Shown here: positions 26,521 through 36,345 of the stretch, one piece after another
Layout: each line of letters begins with the position of its first letter
Position numbering within the stretch: the stretch's first letter is position 1
From: Bacteroidales bacterium
GTDB taxonomy: Bacteria > Bacteroidota > Bacteroidia > Bacteroidales > UBA932
Direction of reading: 5' to 3'
DNA length: 64,000 nucleotides
Assembly (NCBI GenBank): GCA_022647615.1
Contig: JALCKZ010000001.1
Span: 1,910,178 to 1,974,177 of the forward strand
Program-made: the position numbers and the translations under genes
Notes under the pieces: model-generated
What the model saw: the letters and a program-made list of their open reading frames with translations, nothing else
What the model was told of the DNA's origin: nothing
Database searches by the model: none

Positions 26521-27669
26521 CTATAAACTCAGCAGCACTGCAAGCAGCACAGGTACGGCAACGTTAAAGACTAGACCTGAGTAAATTGCAACGGGGAACA
26601 TTGCATTGCCGTCATTTTTAAGCATTATTGGAAGTGTTGTATCTGTGATTGTTGCACCGCCGGCTGATGTAATGGCGTACTTGCCAAAGTACTTGTGAAT
26701 AAGCGGTCCGCAAAGGATAGTTATGAATTCTCGCAACAAATTGGCAAGCAAAGCAATGGACCCCATCTCAGCGCCCCACGCTTCACTAACCATAATGCCG
26801 GTCAGGGAGTAATATCCTAACCCTGAATTAATTGTAATTGCATTCAAAAAGGAAAAATGCCCTGCACTTGCAGCAGCGGCACCAGCAGCACCACCACCAG
26901 CAGCACTTGCAGTACTTGCACTGACAGCACTTGCAGCCACATCTGCGCCGCTAACGCCCAAATGGCATAAGTAAATGATTACAAAGGCAATAGCGGAACC
27001 AATCAGCATGCCGCCATAAGTAATAACAGGTGTGAAAAGGACCCTTGCCCTTAAATGCCTGACAGTTGAAAAAATTGTATCATCAATTCCAATGTTCACT
27101 CCCACAAGCAATAACAAAAGGTAGAGCACATAATTTGAATAAGTAGAAAAATCCAAAGCAAGCCAGCTGTCGGGAAGAACATGAAAAGCAGCCAGCAAAA
27201 TTCCCAAAATAAACGCCCCAACTATAATAAAGCTGTCCCTCATACTTCCCTTGTTATCAGATTGTTGCGCCGCACTTTCAGATTTCTGTGCAGTCACATC
27301 TTGCTCAGCTAATCCATTCTCATCGGCTAAAGAATTTCCAGCATCAGGATTCTCAGCTACAGATTTCTCCACAACAGGGCATTCAGCAACCCGCCGTGCA
27401 GTCCCTTTTCCACCGTCCATCCACTTGGTAAACAGCTTAGTAGCAAACAATGAACCGCCCAGCGCAAAAACAACCAGTATCACTGATATCAAACCGATAT
27501 TTGATATGCTCTTTATTAGATTTTCATTAGTACCTGTGCGCAAGCCCATTACAAAGAGCAATAAACATACGGTAACCATTATGGCCGGAATTAGGGATGT
27601 GTGAAACTTCCTTCTAATCAGCCATCCCAGCAAAATGCCGGCCGCTAATATTATAAGTCCTATAAACAT
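26521..27669 (-). CDS. LysO-family (DUF340) transporter, probable lysine exporter
   Basis: A 382-residue membrane protein with about ten hydrophobic segments. It combines the N-terminal DUF340-like part (VTVCLLLFVMGLRTGTNENL) with the LysO core (LLLLLVGVNIGIDD, NSGLGYYSLTGIM, ALLANLLREFITIL, GGATITDTTLPIM, PVAIYSGLVFNVAVP). In E. coli LysO exports lysine. Two low-complexity inserts occur: a charged Ala/Glu-rich loop near residues 95-145 and an Ala/Ser/Gly run (AASAVSASTASAAGGGAAGA) near 255-280. The ATG at 27669 (MFIGLIILAAGILLG) is preferred to a GTG at 27718-27720. A lysine carrier fits the lysine-fermenting genes in this window, but it is 18 kb away from them. Confidence 0.78.
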   Translation of the reverse strand: MFIGLIILAAGILLGWLIRRKFHTSLIPAIMVTVCLLLFVMGLRTGTNENLIKSISNIGLISVILVVFALGGSLFATKLFTKWMDGGKGTARRVAECPVVEKSVAENPDAGNSLADENGLAEQDVTAQKSESAAQQSDNKGSMRDSFIIVGAFILGILLAAFHVLPDSWLALDFSTYSNYVLYLLLLLVGVNIGIDDTIFSTVRHLRARVLFTPVITYGGMLIGSAIAFVIIYLCHLGVSGADVAASAVSASTASAAGGGAAGAAAASAGHFSFLNAITINSGLGYYSLTGIMVSEAWGAEMGSIALLANLLREFITILCGPLIHKYFGKYAITSAGGATITDTTLPIMLKNDGNAMFPVAIYSGLVFNVAVPVLLAVLLSL

Positions 27670-27800
27670 AAATCTCTCCGCAAATAGCGCGTTTAATAAA
27701 TATCTCCTCTCAAACAGCACATTTCATACATTGTCACCCCCGCAAACGGCAGGCATAACATAATACCTGCGCTACAAGCTCCAAAATTAATCTTTTTCTA

Positions 27801-27808
27801 TACCTTTG
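27801..27808 (+). promoter_or_regulatory. -7 element (TACCTTTG) upstream of the C69 dipeptidase
   Basis: TACCTTTG fits TAnnTTTG and is followed by a leader of about 80 bases to ATG 27894. No clear TTTG is found 19-21 bases upstream. Confidence 0.35.
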
Positions 27809-27893
27809 CAAAAGCGGTGGCATATTTTGCATATAGCCGGATGTTGCCATTGCTATCTAAATTATGCTAAATTTTTAACACACTTACACTAAT

Positions 27894-29654
27894 ATGAAAC
27901 ACTATTCCCATCAATTTTTCTTAAGAGGAGCAGTTGCTGCATTTATGATATTCGCAACTACAACTCTTTCATTTTCACAACCATATAGTGCCGGTTACAA
28001 GTTTAATTCAGGCAATGGAATCAGCGCACAGGGCAAAGGCACCATCACTGCCGGGCAGAGCACGGAGGCCTATAGTCCTTTTGATAGAATTAATCCCGAC
28101 AGTCCATATTATAATAGAGATGAGGAGGGACATTTGTATGGCTGCACAGCTATGCTGGTGGGCAGAAAAGCAAGCACAGACGGTTCTGTAATGACCTCAC
28201 ACTCATGTGATTCCAACTACAGAACTTGGGTTACAATGGAGCCGGAAAAGACAGCAAAGCCAGGCGATATGGAGGAAATCAGGTGGGGACTGCTTCACAC
28301 AGAAGAGCCTTACGATATGCGCGGAGTAACTGTAAAAGGCTCTATACCAACAGTTGAGAACACTTATTCATATTTAAATACTGCATATCCTTGCATGAAT
28401 GAGAAGCAACTTGCTATGGGAGAGTCAACTACGGAGGGAAAAGAAGAACTTGTAAATCACAACGGTTTATTCCTGATTGAAGAGCTTGAAAGAATAGCAC
28501 TTCAAAGATGTGATAATGCAAGAAATGCAATTAGATTAATGGGCTCGCTTGCAGAGCAATACGGTTTTGGTGATTGGGGAGAATGCCTTACTGTTATTGA
28601 TAAAAATGAAGCGTGGCAATTTGAAATTTACGGAACAGGCAAGAGCGGCAAAAAACCGGGAGCGCTTTGGGTTGCAGAAAGAGTTCCGGATGATGAGGTT
28701 GCAATAAACGGAAACGTTCCAAGAATTGGTGTTGTAGATTTTAATAATCCCGATAAATTCATGTATGCCAAGGATATAAAGGAGAGGACAAAAGAGCTTA
28801 AACTGTGGGACGGCAAATCTCCTTTCAAATTTTATCCGATGGTTACTACCTACAAGAAAAATTTCATGTGGAGAGAATACTTCATTCTTAATAAGTTAGC
28901 TCCTTCTCTTGGTCTTAAATATTCAGATGAAGAGATGCCTTTCTCTGTTAAGCCTGACAACAAAGTATCTCCGGAAATGATGTTTTCTTTCTACAGAGAA
29001 ACATACGACGGAACTGATTTTGACCAAGTTAAATACTTAAAAATACCTGTCGAGAGGAAAAAAATGGTAGAAGGCAAAGAGGTCAAATACACAGATTCCA
29101 TCTGCCCTGTCTCTACATTTATGCCAAGCAACATGAGGAACTTGCTTAACCAGCTTAAACCGGGATGTGCTCCGAGAATAAGAACAGTAGCTGTTATACA
29201 ATGCTCATATTCACATGTTATCAGGCTGCGCAACTGGCTGCCGGATGAGGTTGGAGGAGTTGCATATTTTGCATTTGATAATCCTGCTGAAAGCCCGCGT
29301 ATTCCAATTTATGCCGGAGAGACAAAACTACCTAAGGGGTTTGACATCTGCGGACAGAAGAGGTACAGAACAGATGCTGCAATTTGGTCATTTAGAGAGA
29401 CTAATAGAATAGCAACTATTAACTGGGATGTAACGAAGGAGACCATACGCAATAAGGCTGCGGAATACGAGAAGAAAATGATGGATGAGACTCCTGATGT
29501 TGAGAGGAGAGCTGAACAGCTTATCAAAGTTGGAAAGAAAGATGAGGCAATAAAATTGCTTGAAGGTTATACACAGGAGATTACAGCATCTGAAGAGAGA
29601 ACCTGGCAAGATATGAAGGCAGATTTCTGGACAATTTTTGCCAGAGCTTTGTAA
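27894..29654 (+). CDS. C69-family dipeptidase (PepD-like), secreted
   Basis: A 586-residue Ntn-type cysteine dipeptidase. A signal peptide ends at about residue 29 (LSFSQ). The nucleophile is probably Cys84 in LYGCTAMLVGRKASTDGS, which after autoprocessing would become the N-terminal residue. Downstream blocks (SCDSNYRTW, LFLIEELERIALQRC, WQFEIYGTGKSGKKPGALWVAERVPDD) match the family. A segment of about 54 residues lies between signal peptide and Cys84. It cleaves dipeptides in the periplasm, fitting amino-acid fermentation. It stands alone, with its own promoter region upstream and carA's promoter downstream. Confidence 0.88.
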   Translation: MKHYSHQFFLRGAVAAFMIFATTTLSFSQPYSAGYKFNSGNGISAQGKGTITAGQSTEAYSPFDRINPDSPYYNRDEEGHLYGCTAMLVGRKASTDGSVMTSHSCDSNYRTWVTMEPEKTAKPGDMEEIRWGLLHTEEPYDMRGVTVKGSIPTVENTYSYLNTAYPCMNEKQLAMGESTTEGKEELVNHNGLFLIEELERIALQRCDNARNAIRLMGSLAEQYGFGDWGECLTVIDKNEAWQFEIYGTGKSGKKPGALWVAERVPDDEVAINGNVPRIGVVDFNNPDKFMYAKDIKERTKELKLWDGKSPFKFYPMVTTYKKNFMWREYFILNKLAPSLGLKYSDEEMPFSVKPDNKVSPEMMFSFYRETYDGTDFDQVKYLKIPVERKKMVEGKEVKYTDSICPVSTFMPSNMRNLLNQLKPGCAPRIRTVAVIQCSYSHVIRLRNWLPDEVGGVAYFAFDNPAESPRIPIYAGETKLPKGFDICGQKRYRTDAAIWSFRETNRIATINWDVTKETIRNKAAEYEKKMMDETPDVERRAEQLIKVGKKDEAIKLLEGYTQEITASEERTWQDMKADFWTIFARAL

Positions 29655-29739
29655 TCCCAATCTGAAGGTTCGTTTGCCCGAGAATGACCGGCAACGTTTG
29701 ACAGAGCGTTAATTTGTTGATAAAAGGTGTGTAACAAAG

Positions 29740-29770
29740 TTTGCTATAAGATGCTATTTAAGTAAATTTG
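29740..29770 (+). promoter_or_regulatory. Bacteroidota-type promoter for carAB
   Basis: TTTG at 29740-29743, 19 bases, then TAAATTTG at 29763-29770. This matches the TTTG-N19/20-TAnnTTTG consensus exactly. Transcription would start near 29776, giving a leader of about 30 bases before carA. Confidence 0.7.
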
Positions 29771-29806
29771 CGCTTATAGAAATAGCATACTTTTCTTCTT
29801 CATAAA

Positions 29807-30886
29807 ATGATGCAATCAGAGAAAAAAATAAAATTAGTCTTAGAGAATGGCCTTGAGTTTCAAGGCTATTCTTTTGGGTATGAGGCCTCAACTGACGGAG
29901 AGGTTGTATTCAATACCGCAATGGTAGGATATCCGGAGAGTTTGACCGACCCTTCTTATTCCGGTCAGATTCTTTGTTTAACCTACCCTATTATAGGTAA
30001 TTACGGCGTTCCGGAAGAATCTTTGGAAGACGGTATCTCCAAGGTGTTTGAATCAACTAAAATTCATGTACGCGGCCTTGTTATCTCCTATTATTCCCCT
30101 ACTTTCAGCCACTGGGATGCGGTAAAATCTTTGGATACATGGCTTAAGGAGAACAAGGTTCCCGGAATTTACGGCATTGATACAAGGGAGCTTACAAAGA
30201 TATTGAGAGAGAAGGGAACAATGCTCGGAAGAATTGTTCCGGCATCATGCAGAAAGTATGAAAAAATCCATGACCCAAATCTGGATAACCAAGTTGATAT
30301 TGTAAGCTGCAAAGAACCAATTGTTTACAATAAGGGAAAGAAGAAAAAGATAGTGCTTGTGGACTGCGGCGTCAAGAACAACATCCTAAGATGTTTTGTT
30401 AAGAGAAATGTAGAGATTACAAGAGTTCCGTGGAATTATGATTTCAATAAATTAAAATGGGATGGTTTGTTTATATCAAATGGTCCCGGAGATCCTAATT
30501 TGTGCGTGGAAACCGTTGAGAATATTAAAGTTGCAATGAAGACGGGTAAGCCGATTTTTGGAATTTGCATGGGAAATCAGTTGCTTGCCAAGGCCGGAGG
30601 AGCAAAGGTATACAAGTTAAAGTACGGGCATAGAAGTCATAACCAGCCGGTTAGACTGGCCGGCAGCGACCGGTGCTTTGTAACATCTCAGAATCACGGT
30701 TTTGCAGTTGACGGAAAAACACTTGGCAAGGATTGGGAGCCGTTGTTTGTGAATATGAATGACGGAACTAATGAGGGAATCAGACATAAGACAAAGCCAT
30801 TCTTCTCTTCTCAGTTCCATCCGGAGGCTTCAAGCGGACCTACCGATACCGAATTTCTATTTGATGAATTTGTTAAAATGCTATAA
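29807..30886 (+). CDS. carA: Carbamoyl-phosphate synthase, small (glutaminase) subunit
   Basis: A 359-residue subunit that supplies ammonia from glutamine to CarB for pyrimidine and arginine synthesis. The N-terminal domain (LENGLEFQGYSFG, VFNTAMVGYPESLTDPSY) is followed by the class I glutaminase: FISNGPGDP, nucleophile Cys in FGICMGNQLL, and FHPEASSGP carrying His and Glu. It starts at ATG 29807 or the adjacent ATG 29810. carB follows 4 bases after its stop codon, so the two form one unit under the promoter at 29740. Confidence 0.96.
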   Translation: MMQSEKKIKLVLENGLEFQGYSFGYEASTDGEVVFNTAMVGYPESLTDPSYSGQILCLTYPIIGNYGVPEESLEDGISKVFESTKIHVRGLVISYYSPTFSHWDAVKSLDTWLKENKVPGIYGIDTRELTKILREKGTMLGRIVPASCRKYEKIHDPNLDNQVDIVSCKEPIVYNKGKKKKIVLVDCGVKNNILRCFVKRNVEITRVPWNYDFNKLKWDGLFISNGPGDPNLCVETVENIKVAMKTGKPIFGICMGNQLLAKAGGAKVYKLKYGHRSHNQPVRLAGSDRCFVTSQNHGFAVDGKTLGKDWEPLFVNMNDGTNEGIRHKTKPFFSSQFHPEASSGPTDTEFLFDEFVKML

Positions 30887-30890
30887 CACC

Positions 30891-33800
30891 ATGACAGACA
30901 AGAAGATGAATATAGAGAACAGCTTAATGAAAAAATCTGTCGGGATGAAAAAGAAAGTAAGCGGCAAGACGGCAGAAGAAGAGAGAAAAAAAATAAAGAA
31001 AGTACTTGTGCTTGGTTCCGGAGCTCTTAAAATTGGAGAGGCCGGAGAGTTTGACTACTCTGGTTCTCAAGCTCTTAAAGCATTGAAAGAGGAGCACATA
31101 GAGACGGTTCTTATTAATCCTAATATCGCGACAGTTCAGACTTCAGACGGGATTGCAGATAAAATTTATTTCCTGCCAGTAACGCCATACTTTGTAACAA
31201 GGGTTATTGAAAAGGAGAAACCGCAGGGAATCCTGCTTGCCTTTGGCGGTCAGACTGCGCTAAACTGCGGAGTGGAACTTAACCGCCAGGGCGTGCTAAA
31301 ACGTTTTCACGTTAAGGTGTTAGGCACTCCTGTTCAGGCAATTATGGACACGGAGGACCGTGAACTTTTTGTAGAAAAGCTTGCGGAGATTGGAGTAAAG
31401 ACTATCAAGAGCCACGCTGTGGAAAATATTGATGATGCGCTAAGTGCTGCTAATGAGCTTGGTTATCCGGTGATTATCAGAGCGGCATACGCACTAGGAG
31501 GTTTAGGCAGCGGTTTCTGCAATAATGATGAAGAGCTTAAAAAACTTACCGCAAAAGCATTTACATTCTCTCCCCAAGTCCTTGTGGAGAAATCTTTGAA
31601 AGGCTGGAAAGAGATTGAATATGAGGTAGTAAGAGACCAGTTTGATAATTGTATTACGGTCTGCAACATGGAGAATTTTGACCCTCTTGGCATCCATACC
31701 GGTGAGAGCATTGTTGTAGCTCCATCTCAGACCCTTAGCAATTATGAATATTTTTGGCTGAGAGAGATTGCAATTAAAATTGTAAGACACATTGGAATCA
31801 TTGGAGAGTGCAACGTTCAGTATGCGTTTGACCCTCAAAGTGAAGATTATAGAGTCATTGAAGTTAATGCAAGACTTTCACGTTCTTCCGCACTTGCCTC
31901 AAAGGCAACAGGTTATCCGCTTGCATTTGTTGCAGCAAAATTAGGTTTGGGATACGGATTATATGATTTGAATAACTCCGTTACAAAGACAACTCCTGCA
32001 TTTTTTGAGCCTGCGCTGGATTATATTGTCTGCAAAATTCCAAGATGGGATCTTTCTAAATTCCACCAAGTCAGCAGATTGATTGGAAGCAGCATGAAGT
32101 CCGTGGGAGAAGTTATGGCCATAGGCAGAAGTTTTGAGGAGGCTATTCAAAAGGGAATGAGGATGATAGGCAGAGGAGCGCACGGATTTGTGGCCAACAA
32201 GGAGATGCACGTTGATGATATTGACAAAGAGTTAAAGGAGCCTACCGATAGCCGTATCTTTGTGATATCCAAAGCATTTGAGGCAGGATATACCGTAGAT
32301 CAAATTCACAAGGCAACAAAAATTGACAAATGGTTTTTGGACAGACTGGACAATATCTACTCTATAAGCAAAGAGGTTGAAAAGGCTGATAAGCTGGAAG
32401 ATGTTGATAAGGAACTTATGCTAAGGGCAAAGAGCGCCGGATTCTCTGATTTCCAGATTGGCAGGCTTGTATATAAGGACAAAGTTGACCCGGATACATA
32501 CACAACCGTTATAAGGAAATATAGAAAATCATTGGGCGTTGTTCCCGTTGTAAAACAGATAGATACGTTGGCCGCGGAGTTTCCTGCAAAGACAAATTAT
32601 CTGTATCTTACATATAACGGCAAGTATAATGACATCAGGTATGAAAAGGATGGCAAGTCTGTAATTGTTTTAGGCTCAGGTGCGTATAGAATCGGCAGTT
32701 CCGTAGAGTTTGACTGGTGCAGCGTTAATTGCTTGAATACTATTAGAAAACGCGGATGGAGAGGAGTAATGATAAATTATAATCCGGAGACTGTTTCTAC
32801 AGATTACGATATGTGCGACAGGCTCTATTTTGATGAGCTCACATTTGAGAGGGTAATGGATATTTATGACTTGGAGAAACCGCACGGAGTTGTCGTATCC
32901 GTAGGAGGACAAATTCCTAACAACCTTGCAATGAGACTAAATGACGAGCATGTTAAGTTGCTTGGCACATCCGCCCTATCTATAGACAATGCAGAAGACA
33001 GACACAAATTCTCTGCTATGCTGGACAAACTTGGCATCAATCAGCCAAGATGGAGCGAGCTTACCACTCTAGATGATATTCATAAGTTTGTAGATAAAGT
33101 TGGCTATCCGGTGCTTGTGCGTCCATCATACGTACTATCGGGAGCTGCAATGAATGTATGCTCTAATGACCATGAACTCAGGGAGTTCCTTAGACTTGCA
33201 GCGGAAGTGTCACAGAAGCACCCTGTCGTTGTAAGTGAGTTTATACAGCACGCAAAAGAGATAGAGTTTGATGCAGTTGCAAAGAAGGGAGAAATTATAG
33301 CTTACGCAATTTCTGAACATATTGAATTTGCCGGAGTCCATTCAGGTGATGCAACCATTCAATTTCCTCCGCAAAAGCTTTATGTAGAAACCGTTAGAAG
33401 GTTAAAGAAAATTTCCAGAAAGATTGCCGAAGCTCTTAAAATCAGCGGACCTTTCAATATTCAATATATGGCAAAGGAGAATGATATTCTTGTTATTGAG
33501 TGTAATCTTAGAGCCTCCAGAAGTTTCCCATTTGTCTCTAAAGTGCTTAAGATGAATCTTATAGAACTAGCAACGCGAGTAATGCTTGGTGAAGATGTCA
33601 AGGCCCCTGACAAGAGCGCATTTGATTTGGATTATGTTGGAATTAAAGCCTCTCAATTCTCATTCTCAAGATTGTTAAAAGCTGATCCGGTTCTGGGAGT
33701 TGACATGGCTTCCACCGGCGAGGTTGGATGCCTTGGGGACGATACCGCAGAAGCTATCTTAAAATCAATGATTTCAGTTGGTTATAAGATTCCCGGAAAG

Positions 33801-34199
33801 AGTCTTTTGCTATCTACCGGAGACGGCAAGCAAAAAGCTGAAATGCTTGAGGCGTGCAAGATTCTGTCCAAAAAAGGCTACACGCTTTATGCAACAGGCG
33901 GAACATACAGATACCTAAAGGATAACAATATACCGGCAACTCTTGTTTATTGGCCAAGTGAGAAAGGAATGCAGCCTCAAGCTACGGACCTGATTCAGAA
34001 CAAGATGATTGATATGGTTGTTAACATCCCTAAGAATTTGACTCAGACTGAATTAGACAATGGCTACAAAGTGCGCAGAGCATCAGTAGACTTTAATATT
34101 CCGCTGCTTACAAATGCAAGGCTTGCAAGCGCATTTATTAATGCGTTCTGTACTATAAATGAGGACGATATACAGATTAAATCCTGGGACGAGTATTAG
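30891..34199 (+). CDS. carB: Carbamoyl-phosphate synthase, large subunit
   Basis: A 1102-residue enzyme with two ATP-grasp halves: carboxyphosphate domain (VLVLGSGALKIGEAGEFDYSG, NPNIATVQTS, LAFGGQTALNCG) and carbamoyl-phosphate domain (VIVLGSGAYRIGSSVEFDWCSV, NYNPETVSTDYD), ending with an MGS-like allosteric domain (LYATGGTYRYLKD). The start is the ATG at 30891, right behind carA; a longer frame from 30759 overlaps carA and is rejected. Compared with the usual start near KVLVLGSG, the protein has a Lys-rich N-terminal extension of about 35 residues that contains a CTGTCGGGA motif (30937-30945). Confidence 0.96.
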   Translation: MTDKKMNIENSLMKKSVGMKKKVSGKTAEEERKKIKKVLVLGSGALKIGEAGEFDYSGSQALKALKEEHIETVLINPNIATVQTSDGIADKIYFLPVTPYFVTRVIEKEKPQGILLAFGGQTALNCGVELNRQGVLKRFHVKVLGTPVQAIMDTEDRELFVEKLAEIGVKTIKSHAVENIDDALSAANELGYPVIIRAAYALGGLGSGFCNNDEELKKLTAKAFTFSPQVLVEKSLKGWKEIEYEVVRDQFDNCITVCNMENFDPLGIHTGESIVVAPSQTLSNYEYFWLREIAIKIVRHIGIIGECNVQYAFDPQSEDYRVIEVNARLSRSSALASKATGYPLAFVAAKLGLGYGLYDLNNSVTKTTPAFFEPALDYIVCKIPRWDLSKFHQVSRLIGSSMKSVGEVMAIGRSFEEAIQKGMRMIGRGAHGFVANKEMHVDDIDKELKEPTDSRIFVISKAFEAGYTVDQIHKATKIDKWFLDRLDNIYSISKEVEKADKLEDVDKELMLRAKSAGFSDFQIGRLVYKDKVDPDTYTTVIRKYRKSLGVVPVVKQIDTLAAEFPAKTNYLYLTYNGKYNDIRYEKDGKSVIVLGSGAYRIGSSVEFDWCSVNCLNTIRKRGWRGVMINYNPETVSTDYDMCDRLYFDELTFERVMDIYDLEKPHGVVVSVGGQIPNNLAMRLNDEHVKLLGTSALSIDNAEDRHKFSAMLDKLGINQPRWSELTTLDDIHKFVDKVGYPVLVRPSYVLSGAAMNVCSNDHELREFLRLAAEVSQKHPVVVSEFIQHAKEIEFDAVAKKGEIIAYAISEHIEFAGVHSGDATIQFPPQKLYVETVRRLKKISRKIAEALKISGPFNIQYMAKENDILVIECNLRASRSFPFVSKVLKMNLIELATRVMLGEDVKAPDKSAFDLDYVGIKASQFSFSRLLKADPVLGVDMASTGEVGCLGDDTAEAILKSMISVGYKIPGKSLLLSTGDGKQKAEMLEACKILSKKGYTLYATGGTYRYLKDNNIPATLVYWPSEKGMQPQATDLIQNKMIDMVVNIPKNLTQTELDNGYKVRRASVDFNIPLLTNARLASAFINAFCTINEDDIQIKSWDEY

Positions 34200-34232
34200 C
34201 AGCTTAATGAACTTAAGGTTAAGTTGCGTTCC

Positions 34233-35213
34233 CTACAAAAAAAACAACGCAACTCCCACAACGCTGATGCATGCTCCAAATATCTGACGCCCTGTCACTT
34301 TTCTATGATTGATAAAATGGTCCGGCAACAGTATTAATATTGGCACCGTTGAAAGTATTGTTGATACTACTGCGGCACTGATGTAGTTTAACGCTGCAAG
34401 TGAGAGAATCACGCCAATGTAAGAACCAATAAACGCTCCTAAACTGGAAAGTCCCGCAGATTTTCTATCGTGAAGAAAATTAAAAAAGCCTTTAAATCCT
34501 CCTCTGAAATAGACAAATATGATAAAACATACAACGGCCGCAAGCATTCTCATCATTGTGCCTGACATTGGTATATAAAAGCTGTTCTGAGATAGTTTAA
34601 AAATATTAGAAGATGGATCTGCGGTTTTCTTTAAAACTTCTATGCTGGACGCATAATCATCCATGCCTATTTTGCTGAAAACCACGCTGCTGCCCTGTCC
34701 AATTGCAGCTATTACAGCAAGGATGACACCGCGCACCGGAAATATAAGATGCGGACTGGAAGCTTTATTGTCCTCATGGTCAGACCTTTCAAAGATTGAA
34801 AATCCGATTCCAAACAGGGTCAGAATCATTCCTACCCCGGCAAGAGAAGAGAGCCTTTGTCCTAAAATCAGCCATCCCAATAATGCGGAAATTGGCGGTG
34901 AAAGGGTCATTATCAGCTGAGTATACCGTGCGGTGATTATTCCGTAAGCAGTAAAAGAACATATATCGCAAAGTACAAAACCGGCAATTCCTGATATGCA
35001 CATCCAAGTCCAAGTTCTAAAATCTGCATACAGCGGCATAAAGCTGCCGCTCACAAAAAACAAGGTGGCGACCAGAAAAACTATGGCGACAATACCGCGT
35101 AACAGATTGACGTTCAGCACGCCTCCATTTTTAGTCGCATACTCAAAGATGAGAGAGGATGCGGTCCAAAGAACTGCAGTAAACAACGCTATTAATCCGC
35201 CTGTATATCCCAT
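34233..35213 (-). CDS. EamA/DMT-superfamily transporter
   Basis: A 326-residue inner-membrane protein with ten hydrophobic segments in two EamA halves (GGLIALFTAVLWTASSLIFEY at the start of the first; GVILAVIAAIGQGSSVVFSK at the start of the second). A hydrophilic loop of about 45 residues follows the first helix of the second half. Members export amino acids or other metabolites; substrate unknown. ATG 35213 begins the first helix, so the longer frame from 35246 is not used. It faces carB tail to tail, and a TATCTTTG -7 box lies on the minus strand at 35263-35270. Confidence 0.82.
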   Translation of the reverse strand: MGYTGGLIALFTAVLWTASSLIFEYATKNGGVLNVNLLRGIVAIVFLVATLFFVSGSFMPLYADFRTWTWMCISGIAGFVLCDICSFTAYGIITARYTQLIMTLSPPISALLGWLILGQRLSSLAGVGMILTLFGIGFSIFERSDHEDNKASSPHLIFPVRGVILAVIAAIGQGSSVVFSKIGMDDYASSIEVLKKTADPSSNIFKLSQNSFYIPMSGTMMRMLAAVVCFIIFVYFRGGFKGFFNFLHDRKSAGLSSLGAFIGSYIGVILSLAALNYISAAVVSTILSTVPILILLPDHFINHRKVTGRQIFGACISVVGVALFFL

Positions 35214-35357
35214 AATCTTAAAACAAAATACTTGCCGATGGCACACCGCTGGTATTGGAGCGCAAAGATAATTTAAAAAACCACAGCTTAATTTTTGTTT
35301 TCCCTTATATTTGCAGGAGTAAATATGAGAGGTTCATTATAAAAAAGCATAATTGAA

Positions 35358-36335
35358 ATGGAGTATTTATATCTTGTTATAGGTCTGGTCCTTGTATTGG
35401 CGGGAGCAAATTATCTGGTAGATGGCGCAACTGCGGTTGCAAAAAGATTTGGGATTTCCGACATGGTTATAGGAATGACAATTGTCGGGATTGGAACTTC
35501 TACTCCAGAAATGGTAGTGAGCTTTATGGGGGCGGCACAAGGAAATGCAGATATTGCTGTCGGGAATATCGTAGGTTCTAACATTTGCAACATATTGTTA
35601 ATCTTGGGAATAAGCGCACTTGTCTACCCTCTTGTACTTACCAGAAATAACATAATTAAAGACATCCCGTTTGTATTGCTTTCAACAGCAGCGCTTTGCG
35701 CCGTCGCATTAGACAAACAGATTAGCGGAGCGTCTGAAAACATTCTCTCTCTCGGTGACGGAATTGTTCTTCTCCTGTTCTTTGCAGTCTTTATGGTTTA
35801 CTCTTTTCTAACTGCGCACAAGCCTGAACCAGAACAAGATAAAATTGCCAACCAGGAAGTGCCGCCGGTAAAAAAAGATAACAAATGGAAACGGACATGG
35901 CTCCCTATTTTGATGATTATCGGTGGGCTTGTTGTACTAATTGTTGGCGGAGATATATTTGTTAACGCAGCAACAAAAGTCGCAAAGATGCTTGGAGTTT
36001 CTGATGTAATTATTGCTGTCACGATAGTTGCCATTGGCACTAGCGTGCCGGAACTTGCAACATCCGTAATAGCAGCAGCCAAAAAGAATACAGGTCTTGC
36101 CCTTGGCAACGTAGTGGGTTCCAACATATTCAATGTATTTTTGATTTTGGGAGGCAGCGCATTGATAACACCGCTCAATCTTGGAAATTTTGGGATGATT
36201 AACTTTATTGCGCTTGGGGTTGCTACACTTGCATTGTTTATTTGCGCCTTTACTTTCCGCAAGCGTTATATTGACCGTACGGAGGGCGTTCTGTTCCTGC
36301 TAATGTACATTGCCTATATAATCAAAGGCTTCTAG
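35358..36335 (+). CDS. CaCA-family Na+/Ca2+ antiporter (YrbG-like)
   Basis: A 325-residue membrane antiporter with two inverted five-helix halves. Each has an alpha repeat: IVGIGTSTPEMVVS with GNIVGSNICNILLILG, and IVAIGTSVPELATS with GNVVGSNIFNVFLILG, carrying the ion-binding Glu in PE. A hydrophilic loop (about residues 155-175) joins the halves. It exchanges Na+ or K+ for Ca2+. A TATATTTG box (35306-35313) lies before it. Its stop codon is followed by repeat copy 2. Confidence 0.9.
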   Translation: MEYLYLVIGLVLVLAGANYLVDGATAVAKRFGISDMVIGMTIVGIGTSTPEMVVSFMGAAQGNADIAVGNIVGSNICNILLILGISALVYPLVLTRNNIIKDIPFVLLSTAALCAVALDKQISGASENILSLGDGIVLLLFFAVFMVYSFLTAHKPEPEQDKIANQEVPPVKKDNKWKRTWLPILMIIGGLVVLIVGGDIFVNAATKVAKMLGVSDVIIAVTIVAIGTSVPELATSVIAAAKKNTGLALGNVVGSNIFNVFLILGGSALITPLNLGNFGMINFIALGVATLALFICAFTFRKRYIDRTEGVLFLLMYIAYIIKGF

Positions 36336-36345
36336 AAAATCCTGT

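Noticed and set aside
30759..30890. Longer start for carB
   Set aside because: It would overlap carA in another frame by more than 100 bases; ATG 30891 follows carA by 4 bases.
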